64,000 bases of DNA, from contig JAQYVY010000003.1 of NCBI GenBank assembly GCA_030145195.1, positions 56,419 to 120,418 of the forward strand. Direction: 5' to 3'. Positions 1-7,370 of the stretch are shown piece after piece (positions within the stretch are counted from its first letter, which is position 1; each line of letters opens with the position of its first letter). Source of the stretch: Desulfuromonadales bacterium (GTDB lineage Bacteria; Desulfobacterota; Desulfuromonadia; Desulfuromonadales; BM103). Both the position numbers and the translations under genes were made by a program. The notes below the pieces were generated by a model. It saw nothing but the letters and a program-made list of their open reading frames with translations. It was not told the DNA's origin and made no database searches.

Positions 1-2
1 AA

Positions 3-1139
3 CCGTTTCATGCCGACATGCAAAAGTTAGGCGGACGCATTGAAGGCCTCAGTTCGGCACCTGACGCACGTGCCGAAGTTGACCTGCGAGGCAACTTGCG
101 CAACCAGTCGCCGCTCAGTATTACAGGAGAAATCAACCCACTGGCAAAAGAGCTCTTCCTGGATTTGAAGCTCGGCTTCCGCGACATCGAGATGAGCCCT
201 TTCTCGCCTTATTCAGGAACCTTTGTCGGTTACTTGATCGAAAAAGGCAAACTGCACTTAAATCTCAATTATTTTATCGAGGAGAGTCGGCTTAAAGCCA
301 GTAACAAAGTCTTTATCGACCAGCTCACTTTTGGCGAGGCCGTTGAGAGCGAGCAAGCTACCAGTCTGCCGGTTAAATTGGCGGTAGCCTTGCTCAAGGA
401 TCGCAACGGCGAAATTCATCTCGATATCCCGGTGTCTGGCAGCCTCAATGATCCGCAGTTCAGTATTGGCAGTGTGATCTGGACAGTCCTCAAAAACCTG
501 TTGGTCAAAGCTGCCACCTCGCCCTTCGCCTTGCTTGGAGCCTTAGTCGGAGGCGGTGACGAAGATTTCAGTAGCATCAGTTTCGACTATGGCTCATCTC
601 GGCTGACCGAGCTTGAGCAGGACAAGTTAAGGCTGATGGCCAAGGCCCTGCTTGATCGACCGAGCCTCGACATTGAGATCAAGGGTTACATCGATGCCGA
701 AAAAGATCCGGAGGGCTACCGCCGCGAGTTATTAAACCAACAACTCAATCAACTCAAGTACCAGGAACTGGTCGAAGAAGAGAAGCTGCCCGAAGGCGCA
801 ACCGCACACAGCCTCGTGCTGGAACCGGAGGAGTATACGGAATATCTCTGGCAGGTTTACAAAGAGACAAGCTTCCCCAAACCACGCAATTTCATCGGCA
901 TGACCAAGCAACTGTCTGACACAGAAATGGAAAAACTGATCTATGCCAACACCACGGTCAGCACCGAGGAGTTAGCCAAGTTGGCCCAGGCACGGGCTCT
1001 TAGCGTCCAGAATTTTCTGGTTGAAGCAGGGCAACTACCTGGAGAGCGCGTCTTTTTGACCAAACCGAAGATTACTGAAGCGCCTGAAGAAGAAGGAAAA
1101 ATTAAAGCGCGGGTCGAACTCGGCGTCACGGTTCAATAG
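3..1139 (+). CDS. DUF748 (AsmA-like) envelope protein, 3' part
   Basis: The frame is open from the first bases of the window, so the true start lies upstream and only the C-terminal ~378 residues are seen. The segment matches the C-terminal part of DUF748 proteins: a beta-rich stretch with an SPFSPY..GTFVGYLIEKGKLHLNLNY pattern split over residues ~55-85, then IPVSGSLNDPQFSIG and a hydrophobic V/L/A-rich stretch before a Glu/Lys-rich helical tail with an OmpA-like SRLTELEQDKL..MAKALLDRP region. Proteins of this kind are thought to span or line the periplasm between membranes and have been linked to lipid transport or envelope upkeep. That role is family knowledge, not shown here. A tiny lipoprotein gene follows 93 bp downstream. 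Confidence 0.8.
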   Translation, partial: PFHADMQKLGGRIEGLSSAPDARAEVDLRGNLRNQSPLSITGEINPLAKELFLDLKLGFRDIEMSPFSPYSGTFVGYLIEKGKLHLNLNYFIEESRLKASNKVFIDQLTFGEAVESEQATSLPVKLAVALLKDRNGEIHLDIPVSGSLNDPQFSIGSVIWTVLKNLLVKAATSPFALLGALVGGGDEDFSSISFDYGSSRLTELEQDKLRLMAKALLDRPSLDIEIKGYIDAEKDPEGYRRELLNQQLNQLKYQELVEEEKLPEGATAHSLVLEPEEYTEYLWQVYKETSFPKPRNFIGMTKQLSDTEMEKLIYANTTVSTEELAKLAQARALSVQNFLVEAGQLPGERVFLTKPKITEAPEEEGKIKARVELGVTVQ

Positions 1140-1232
1140 CGTGATAGCTGTTCGACAATTTGCGCCCGGAGCCAACTTTGCGTTAATCTCAACGAAGTGA
1201 CAATGATGTCCCCTCAACTAGGAAAAAACACG

Positions 1233-1337
1233 ATGCTAAAACTGATCAGCCTACTCCTACTTTTATTGCTAACACTCCTGCTTGCAACCGGCTGTATCCC
1301 GGACCTCCCCGGACCGATCGGCATCCCTGGGATTTAG
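1233..1337 (+). CDS. 34-residue probable lipoprotein
   Basis: A short open frame starting at ATG 1233 with an AGGA box about 9 bases upstream. The product begins MLKLIS, continues as an almost pure Leu run, and reaches an ATGC lipobox at Cys21, followed by a Pro/Gly-rich tail (IPDLPGPIGIPGI) and stop TAG. The charge-hydrophobic-Cys layout is a type II signal peptide, so the mature form would be a lipid-anchored peptide of only 14 residues. It lies directly after the DUF748 gene on the same strand and may be co-transcribed with it. Function unknown. The coding call rests on the clear lipobox and the Shine-Dalgarno sequence. Confidence 0.55.
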   Translation: MLKLISLLLLLLLTLLLATGCIPDLPGPIGIPGI

Positions 1338-1391
1338 ATCGGGAACAGGATGAGGCTGCGCGGAGTTTAATGGCCTTGCCCGGTGAAACCT

Positions 1392-1537
1392 AAAAACGAT
1401 TTTAACGCTCGTTCGTTGCACTCGCTCAAGACGCAAAGTCGCAAAGTCGCAAAGCAAGAGATAAGAGCTTTGGGGTTTATCCCAGAGTTTAAGCTTTTAC
1501 CTTTGCATCTTTGCGCCTTTGCGTTAATCACGTTTTT
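1392..1537. repeat. Intergenic inverted-repeat element, family A copy 1
   Basis: The left arm has three tandem GCAAAG units (1431-1454). The right arm has the mirror CTTTGC units (1501-1524). Outer arms AAAACGATTTTAACGC and GCGTTAATCACGTTTT extend the palindrome. Related copies lie at 17961-18062 and 37401-37487. It fills most of the 327-bp gap between the small lipoprotein gene and the SseB-like gene. No coding sequence is supported in that gap. Confidence 0.65.
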
Positions 1538-1664
1538 GGTTCAAAACCATAAAATCCGAGAAAAACCCCACGCCTAAACTGGACGCCAAGTCACCCAATC
1601 TGTTAAAGTAGCGACCTTTAACTTTACCCAACTTTTATCATCCAAAAACCAAAGGTTATTCTTC

Positions 1665-2066
1665 ATGACTGAACTCGATCAAGCCCTCGAAACCCTGAAA
1701 TCAAACCCCGAAGATCCAACGTCGCAAATGAACTTTTACGGTCTGTTCCTTAATACGATCTTTTTCGTTCCCATCAAGAAGGTCAACTACGACGAAGAAG
1801 GTGAGGGAAAAGGGGTCGAGTTGCCGCTAATCATTGAAAATGAGGGTAGCAACTTTCTGGTCTTTTTTGATGAGCAGAAGCGTCTGGACGATTGGGCGGA
1901 GAAAACGGCGCCTTCTGCTCAGATGCCGGGGTATGCAATCGCCGAGATCACCTCAGAGGAGGTCTGCTGGGCGATGAATGTCGGCACCGAGCACGACAAG
2001 CAGTTCAGCCCGGAAGAGATCGCCTGGCTCAAGGATGTGATCGCACGCTCCAAAGTTGGGGCTTGA
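1665..2066 (+). CDS. SseB family protein
   Basis: A 133-residue soluble protein matching the SseB N-terminal domain: an N-terminal acidic helix (ELDQALETLKSNP), the segment FYGLFLNTIFFVPIKK, a strand reading LPLIIENEGSNFLVFFD, then a helix with W and the closing EITSEEVCWAMNVGTEHDKQFSPEEI. The domain is named after a protein once linked to serine sensitivity. Its biochemical role is not settled, and type III secretion effectors also called SseB are unrelated. The ATG has AAAGG about 9 bases upstream. It appears monocistronic, with a terminator hairpin some 220 bp downstream. Confidence 0.8.
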   Translation: MTELDQALETLKSNPEDPTSQMNFYGLFLNTIFFVPIKKVNYDEEGEGKGVELPLIIENEGSNFLVFFDEQKRLDDWAEKTAPSAQMPGYAIAEITSEEVCWAMNVGTEHDKQFSPEEIAWLKDVIARSKVGA

Positions 2067-2285
2067 ACAATCCGGGGTCGTGGCCCCGTTCGCCATTAAG
2101 CCATTCGACTCCGGCGGCCGGACACGCCCCCCCCCAATACCCTCAAAAGGGGAGATAATATCGATTTTGGAAGATCAGATAGCACCCTCGATGCGGAGGA
2201 TTGGGTCTTCTTTGCTTATTTTGACTTTCAGGGGGAACAGATGGGGCAGAAGTTCATTACCAGGCACCGCTGAAACGTATTTTTG

Positions 2286-2325
2286 AACCGCTCTATCGGT
2301 CTGTACCGATGAGCGGTTTTTCTTT
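2286..2325 (+). terminator. Rho-independent terminator after the SseB-like gene
   Basis: The stem AACCGCTC/GAGCGGTT with an inner ATCGGT/ACCGAT stem is followed by a T-rich run. The 389-bp gap 2067-2455 otherwise holds only a short coding-like remnant (near 2150-2253) and a GC hairpin at 2400-2415, neither of which I could call as a gene. Confidence 0.75.
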
Positions 2326-2455
2326 GAGTCCGTTCATTGATAGTCCAACAAGCTGCTAGTAATCCTTGATTGCGTCGGCATTTTCAAAAAAACAAAACCG
2401 GCGGGGTTGCCCGCCAGCAATTTGTTCATAGAGACAACTAAGGAGGAGTTTGCAT

Positions 2456-2722
2456 ATGTCTGAGCAAGAAGAGCAACTGAACAAGGGTAAGGCTATGCTG
2501 GAAGAGGTCGCTCTACGTTATGCCGGGCAGCACGGCTTGCGTTTGAATGAGGTTGAATGGGTCAACCAGGGGTATGAATGGTTGCTGAAGATCAGTGACG
2601 CCGAGCGCACAGTGCGGGTGGTATTTTCGCCTGACGAGATCGAGATGTTTGCCGAGGATTTGCCGGAGAATCGGATGACCAAAAGCAAGATTCGCGATGC
2701 GTTTGCGAGTTTGTCGATGTGA
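2456..2722 (+). CDS. Hypothetical protein, 88 aa
   Basis: A small acidic protein (MSEQEEQLNKGKAMLEEVALRY) with a mixed helix-strand pattern and the segment WLLKISDAERTVRVVFSPDEIEMF, ending in a basic KSKIRDAF helix. The start is ATG 2456, chosen because a textbook AGGAGG lies 9 bases upstream. An in-frame TTG two codons earlier is too close to that site. No signal peptide, membrane segment or cysteine cluster is seen. I do not recognise the family. It stands alone between the SseB-like gene and a transposase remnant. Confidence 0.7.
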   Translation: MSEQEEQLNKGKAMLEEVALRYAGQHGLRLNEVEWVNQGYEWLLKISDAERTVRVVFSPDEIEMFAEDLPENRMTKSKIRDAFASLSM

Positions 2723-2808
2723 GAATAAAGGGGGGTCATAAGGGGGGTCAAATCTTTATTGTTGAAAAACGCTGAGGCAACCAAGCAACCGGCACTCAGG
2801 GCACTCAC

Positions 2809-2834
2809 GGGGGACTCTCACACAAGGGTGTCCC
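2809..2834. repeat. REP-like hairpin, left of transposase remnant
   Basis: GGGGGACTCTCACAC followed by AAGGGTGTCCC folds into an imperfect hairpin (GGGACxCTC/GGGTGTCCC). A similar sequence lies just beyond the transposase remnant at 3148-3172. REP-type hairpins flanking a tnpA(REP) gene are the expected layout of this element class. Confidence 0.5.
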
Positions 2835-2931
2835 GAAGTAATGTTTGTCTTGCTTGATCTGAACAATAGTCTTAGTTACAATCTGTTATCTTATTGCTTT
2901 TATTTTGTTATGACTTTCAGGGAGGGGATCA

Positions 2932-3145
2932 TGCTACGCAATTCTCGCGCGGTGGCTATTGGCTATCCGCATCAGATTACCCAACGCGGCAACAATCGTG
3001 AGCCGGTCTTTTTTGATGACAGTGACCGTCTCGCTTACCTGGGTGCGCTCAACCACTACTCACGCGATTTAATGTCGATATCTGGGTTTATTGCCTGATG
3101 ACAGATCACGTGCATCTGCTCACCGTAGCGCACAGGTTTGATTGA
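2932..3145 (+). pseudogene. REP-associated tyrosine transposase (Y1_Tnp), frameshifted and truncated
   Basis: It starts MLRNSRAVAIGYPHQITQRGNNREPVFFDD after a GGGAGGGG ribosome site, which is the typical N-terminus of REP-associated transposases (IS200/IS605-like Y1 family). Near 3070 the frame shifts by one base, and the protein resumes as NVDIWVYCLMTDHVHLLTV. That segment includes the HVH metal-binding (HUH) motif. The frame then stops after about 14 more codons, so the catalytic Tyr helix is absent. The remnant is therefore inactive. It would once have nicked single-stranded REP hairpins. Confidence 0.8.
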
Positions 3146-3147
3146 GC

Positions 3148-3172
3148 GGGGGCACTCTCGCGGGTGTGTCCG
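3148..3172. repeat. REP-like hairpin, right of transposase remnant
   Basis: GGGGGCACTCTCG followed by CGGGTGTGTCCG resembles the left copy at 2809-2834 in the shared G5-CACTCTC and GGGTGTGTCC parts, with an imperfect hairpin. It directly follows the stop of the transposase remnant and ends about 35 bp before recQ. Confidence 0.5.
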
Positions 3173-3206
3173 TAAATCTTAATATCAGAAATCAATGGGG
3201 ATAGTT

Positions 3207-5138
3207 ATGTCGTTATTACAAACACAATTGCAGCAGTCTTTTGGTTTTAGTTCCTTTCGAGAAGGACAGGAGGAGGTCATCACCAGGCTGTTGGATGGAA
3301 AATCAGTTCTGGCGGTTTTCCCGACCGGTGGTGGAAAAAGTCTTTGCTATCAATTGCCCTCGATTTTGCTAGAGGGCTTAACTTTGGTGATTTCTCCGCT
3401 CATCGCTCTGATGAAAGATCAGCTGGATTTTCTCGTCAGCAAAGGCGTGCCAGCAGCGCGACTGGACTCCACCTTGACGCGTGAAGAAAACCAGAAACTC
3501 TTCGACGATCTTTATGCCGGCACGCTGAAATTGCTCTATATCTCACCGGAACGTTTGGGAAATGAGCGATTTCTCAAGGCTATCGCCAGACAACGCATTT
3601 CCCTCTTAGCCATTGATGAGGCGCATTGCATCAGTGAATGGGGGCATAACTTTCGCCCCGATTATCTGAAAATTGCCCGGCTGGCAAAACAGCTCAAGGT
3701 CGAACGAACCTTAACGCTCACCGCCACAGCAACCCCGGAGGTTGCGACGGATATCCGCAAAGCGTTTGACATTGCCACAAATGATTATATCCACACCGGC
3801 TTTTATCGCCCTAATCTGCAATTAAGCGTTTTGCCGGTTGCCGATGACGATCGTAAAAAAATTCTGCTGGCGCGCATCAAAAAACGTGCTCCCGGTTCGA
3901 CGATCGTCTATGTCACCTTGCAGCGCACCGCAGAGGAAGTCGCGGCATATCTTGTAAAACATGGGCTCCCCGCGACGGCCTATCATGCCGGATTGAAGAG
4001 TGAAGATCGGACCGCGATTCAAGATGCCTTCATGATGTCCAAAGAGACCATTATCGTGGCAACGATTGCTTTTGGCATGGGCGTGGACAAAGCGGACATC
4101 CGTCATGTTTACCATTACAATCTGCCCAAAGGTCTGGAGAGTTATTCTCAGGAGATCGGGCGTGCCGGCAGGGATGGCGAACCCTCGGTCTGCGAAATGC
4201 TGGCTTCTGCAGATGACGCCATCACGTTGGAGAATTTCAGCTACGGGGATACTCCCGAAGCAGAAACCATTGCGGTTTTTACCCGTTATGTGTTTGCCGC
4301 TGAAGAAACCTTCGATGTCTCTGAAATTCAACTCTCAAACCAGTTTGATGTGCGGCCATTGGTGGTCAAAACGCTTTTAACTTATCTGGAACTGGACGGC
4401 TATCTGGCCTCAACCGGTCCCTTTTACGCGGAATACAAGTTTCAATGTCTGAAACCTGCGGCGGAGATCATGGGCCGGTTCAGCGGTGAACGCGCCGACT
4501 TTCTGCAAGCCATGTTTGAACACGCTCGCAAAGGAAAGCTTTGGTATGCCCTCGACACCGTGGCCGCCAGCCAAGCCATTGGCCAACCGCGCGACCGCAT
4601 TGTGACCGCGCTGGGATACCTGGAAGAGCAAGGTGACATGTTAGTGAAGGTTGCCGGTGTGCGACAGGGGTACCGTCGCTTAAAAATGCCCGACAACGTA
4701 GAGGCTCTGATCGTCTCGCTTAACGAGAGATTTCAGAAAAGGGAAGCGAACGACATCGGCCGGATTCGACAGGTGCTCAGCTTTGCGCAACACGACGGCT
4801 GCCTGACGCAATACCTGCTGGCCTACTTTGGCGAACAACTTGCGCCCTGTGGTCACTGTTGCTGGTGTCTTGGGAAACCTCCGGCACCACTGAAACCTTG
4901 CAACCTGGCGGGCTTCGATGCCCAGGATGAAACCCGCATTCAAACACTGATCGCTGAAGACCGTGAGGCCCTCGGCAGCCCGCGTCAACTGGCACGCTTT
5001 CTCTGTGGCATCACTTCTCCCGCGACGACTCGCGCCAAACTCAGAAAGCATGCTATGTTTGCTGTCTACGACAACTTTCAATTCAAGCAAGTGTTGCACT
5101 TTGTGAATGCTCAAATTAAGTTACGATCAACCCTATGA
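3207..5138 (+). CDS. recQ: RecQ-type ATP-dependent DNA helicase
   Basis: A superfamily 2, 3'-5' DNA helicase of about 643 residues. Motifs run in order: FGFSSFREGQEEVI (motif 0), PTGGGKSLCYQLP (Walker A), LAIDEAHCISEWGHNFRPDY (Walker B with the RecQ aromatic loop), LTATATPEV, STIVYVTLQRTAE, YHAGLKSEDR, VATIAFGMGVDKADIRHV and QEIGRAGRDGEPS. The RQC zinc region is present as a Cys before LLAYFGE followed by a CGHCCWC cluster. ATG 3207 is preferred over ATG 3195 because GGGGA lies 5 bases ahead of it. RecQ unwinds DNA in recombination and repair. It overlaps the U32 gene by 4 bp, so the two are likely co-translated. The C-terminal part after the zinc site is not a typical HRDC domain. Confidence 0.92.
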   Translation: MSLLQTQLQQSFGFSSFREGQEEVITRLLDGKSVLAVFPTGGGKSLCYQLPSILLEGLTLVISPLIALMKDQLDFLVSKGVPAARLDSTLTREENQKLFDDLYAGTLKLLYISPERLGNERFLKAIARQRISLLAIDEAHCISEWGHNFRPDYLKIARLAKQLKVERTLTLTATATPEVATDIRKAFDIATNDYIHTGFYRPNLQLSVLPVADDDRKKILLARIKKRAPGSTIVYVTLQRTAEEVAAYLVKHGLPATAYHAGLKSEDRTAIQDAFMMSKETIIVATIAFGMGVDKADIRHVYHYNLPKGLESYSQEIGRAGRDGEPSVCEMLASADDAITLENFSYGDTPEAETIAVFTRYVFAAEETFDVSEIQLSNQFDVRPLVVKTLLTYLELDGYLASTGPFYAEYKFQCLKPAAEIMGRFSGERADFLQAMFEHARKGKLWYALDTVAASQAIGQPRDRIVTALGYLEEQGDMLVKVAGVRQGYRRLKMPDNVEALIVSLNERFQKREANDIGRIRQVLSFAQHDGCLTQYLLAYFGEQLAPCGHCCWCLGKPPAPLKPCNLAGFDAQDETRIQTLIAEDREALGSPRQLARFLCGITSPATTRAKLRKHAMFAVYDNFQFKQVLHFVNAQIKLRSTL

Positions 5139-7165
5139 AAAGAAAAATTGAGCTACTCGCACCAGGCGGGGACATTGAGTCGGTAAAGGCTGCCATTGCG
5201 GCCGGTGCCGATGCGGTGTACCTCGGCCTGAATACTTTTAACGCCAGGATGCGGGCAACCAACATTGAGCTTAAGGACTTAACCCGCATTGTCAAACTTG
5301 CCCACAGGCACCACTGCGAGATCTTCGTCACGCTCAATATCCTGATCGTTGAAAGTGAAATCCGGGCTTTAATCAACCTGCTGAACAACCTCGTAAACAC
5401 CAAAATTGATGGGGTCATTGTTCAGGATCTCGGCTTGCTCTATCTGTTATCAACCTACTTTAAAAACCTTACAATCCATGCCTCAACCCAGCTGACAACT
5501 CACAATCAAGGACAGATAAAATTTCTCGGCAAACTCTCTGCAACCCGGGTTAATTTATCAAGAGAGCTGAACCTTGATGAGATCAAAATGCTCACTCAGG
5601 CTGGCCATGAAAATAATATTTTAAGTGAAGTCTTTGTCCATGGCTCAAACTGTCTCTCTTTTTCGGGAATCTGCTATATCAGTTCCGTCCTTGAAGGCAA
5701 ATCGGCAAACCGCGGGCGCTGCAACCAATCTTGTCGCGAGCAATACGTAACCACTCCGGAAGGAAAAGACTTCCCCCTCAACCTTAAAGACAATTCTGCA
5801 TTTAATGATCTCAGGGAACTCTCTGCGGCCGGGGTTGACTGCGTAAAAATCGAAGGGCGGATGAAAAAGTTTCAATACGTCTATACGGTGGTGAATGCGT
5901 GGCGGAAGCTGCTCAATAATTTCTATAGTCACAATCAGACCAATGGGGATGATACTGACCTTTATCAGGTGTTTAACCGGGACTTCACCGCTGCTTGCTT
6001 GAGGGGGGATCTCAATAAAAATGTGTTCATTGATAATCCCCGGGATAGCTCCGCCCTTCATTTTCATGCGACACAGGGTCGCCCCACCGAGCAAGGGATA
6101 AAAATCACCAAGACCGAGCTTCAAGAGATAAGAGCTGGAATCATCACCAAGGTAAAAACCAAAATTGCAGAATTTGATGCCGAAACAGAGCTCTTGGAAA
6201 GGAGTGTTTCCACAGAAGCTGGAACTTTGCTGCGAGCCTCTGTTGCGACAACCGATACCTTGGCTGTTAACCCGATTGCCACCCCGCGTTTAGACCGCCA
6301 GCATCCGTTAAAAATTCAACCCAGGCTCTCGGTGTTGATCTCTTCCAGAGCGCAACTGGAGCGGTGTCGTGAGACCACTGCCGATCTCTTTTTTCAACTG
6401 CCGAGTTGCTTTGCGGATGATTATGGTGACTTGGTAAAGCTCTTTGTCGAGAACCCGGAGCTCACCCCCTGGTTCCCCTCGGTGCTCATAGGCAAAAACT
6501 TTGCAGCGGCCGTTGATCTTCTTGAGCAGGTGAAGCCGAAACGGATCGTAACCGATAACACCGGAATCGCTTTTGAGGCGTGGCGGAAGGGGCTCCCCTG
6601 GGTCGCAGGGCCCTATCTGAATATCGTTAATTCCTTTAGCCTTTTGTGCTTAAAGGAAAAGTTCCAATGTTCTGGGGCTTTCATATCAAATGAAATGAGT
6701 CAGGATCAGATTGAGCGAATTATCACGCCCAAAGACTTTAAGCTCTACTACCGCATTTATTATCCGGTTGTGCTCTTGACCAGCCGGCACTGTTTACATT
6801 ACCCGCTTGAGGGTTGTGACAAAAGCGTTGTTGATGAAGACTGTACTCTGGATTGCAACAAATCAGCGTCAATTACGAACTTGAAAGGCGTTGCTCTGTC
6901 TGTCGATAAATCCAAAGGTTGTTACCATCGCATTTATAACAATCATAACTTTCTCAACGCAGAGATTGTGACCGATTTGCCGGATAGGTTCTCCAGCTTT
7001 TTTATCAATTTAACCGAGGTTAAAACGGAGACTAAAATAGCGATAGACGAACCACGCATTATCACTGTTTTTGAGAACCTCTTAAAGGGCACGCCAGATT
7101 CCCAAAAAGAACTCGAAGCAGCGATCCACCCCACCACGAACATTCAATATAAACAGGGTCTCTAA
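5135..7165 (+). CDS. U32 family peptidase-like protein, RlhA-like
   Basis: A 676-residue protein starting KIELLAPGGDIESVKAAIAAGADAVYLG, the U32 TIM-barrel opening, followed by HASTQ and RELNLDEI. The Cys-rich signature runs from FVHGSNCLSFSGICY through SANRGRCNQSCR. KIEGRMK and a long C-terminal half with further cysteines follow. U32 proteins include the prephenate-dependent RNA hydroxylases TrhP (tRNA) and RlhA (23S rRNA C2501). The length and domain layout fit the RlhA type best. The cysteines probably hold an Fe-S cluster. It overlaps recQ by 4 bp. The gene is noticeably more AT-rich than the operon that follows. A terminator lies just after the stop. A peptidase role is less likely than RNA modification. 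Confidence 0.8.
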   Translation: MKRKIELLAPGGDIESVKAAIAAGADAVYLGLNTFNARMRATNIELKDLTRIVKLAHRHHCEIFVTLNILIVESEIRALINLLNNLVNTKIDGVIVQDLGLLYLLSTYFKNLTIHASTQLTTHNQGQIKFLGKLSATRVNLSRELNLDEIKMLTQAGHENNILSEVFVHGSNCLSFSGICYISSVLEGKSANRGRCNQSCREQYVTTPEGKDFPLNLKDNSAFNDLRELSAAGVDCVKIEGRMKKFQYVYTVVNAWRKLLNNFYSHNQTNGDDTDLYQVFNRDFTAACLRGDLNKNVFIDNPRDSSALHFHATQGRPTEQGIKITKTELQEIRAGIITKVKTKIAEFDAETELLERSVSTEAGTLLRASVATTDTLAVNPIATPRLDRQHPLKIQPRLSVLISSRAQLERCRETTADLFFQLPSCFADDYGDLVKLFVENPELTPWFPSVLIGKNFAAAVDLLEQVKPKRIVTDNTGIAFEAWRKGLPWVAGPYLNIVNSFSLLCLKEKFQCSGAFISNEMSQDQIERIITPKDFKLYYRIYYPVVLLTSRHCLHYPLEGCDKSVVDEDCTLDCNKSASITNLKGVALSVDKSKGCYHRIYNNHNFLNAEIVTDLPDRFSSFFINLTEVKTETKIAIDEPRIITVFENLLKGTPDSQKELEAAIHPTTNIQYKQGL

Positions 7166-7175
7166 TCTCAGGATT

Positions 7176-7195
7176 GGGGACTGAAAGTCCCTTTT
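7176..7195 (+). terminator. Terminator after the recQ-U32 pair
   Basis: A perfect 6-bp stem GGGACT/AGTCCC with a GAA loop and a TTTT tail, 10 bp after the U32 stop. The remaining ~175 bp to the next gene shows no clear feature. Confidence 0.6.
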
Positions 7196-7370
7196 AAAAA
7201 CCAACTATTTTCAGACTTGAGGCTCTCTTAACAGCGGTTTTTCGATATTCTCAATCTATCTGCTACGAAATCATCAAGCATGAGTCGCAGCTTAAAAACT
7301 TAGACAAAAATCCATAGTTTTGAACTCGGGTGATGAAACAATATAACGAGAAGCAGGTCAAAAGCCTTTT

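Noticed and set aside
2150..2253. Coding-like fragment reading DAEDWVFFAYFDFQGEQMGQKFITRHR before a stop
   Set aside because: It looks like a protein C-terminus but has no start or upstream domain in frame. It may be a gene remnant after a slip in the poly-C run near 2128-2136. I could not assign it to a family.
2400..2415. GC hairpin GGCGGG-GTTG-CCCGCC upstream of the 88-aa gene
   Set aside because: The T-rich run lies on the - strand side, which would make it a - strand terminator, but no - strand gene ends there. Left as unexplained structure.
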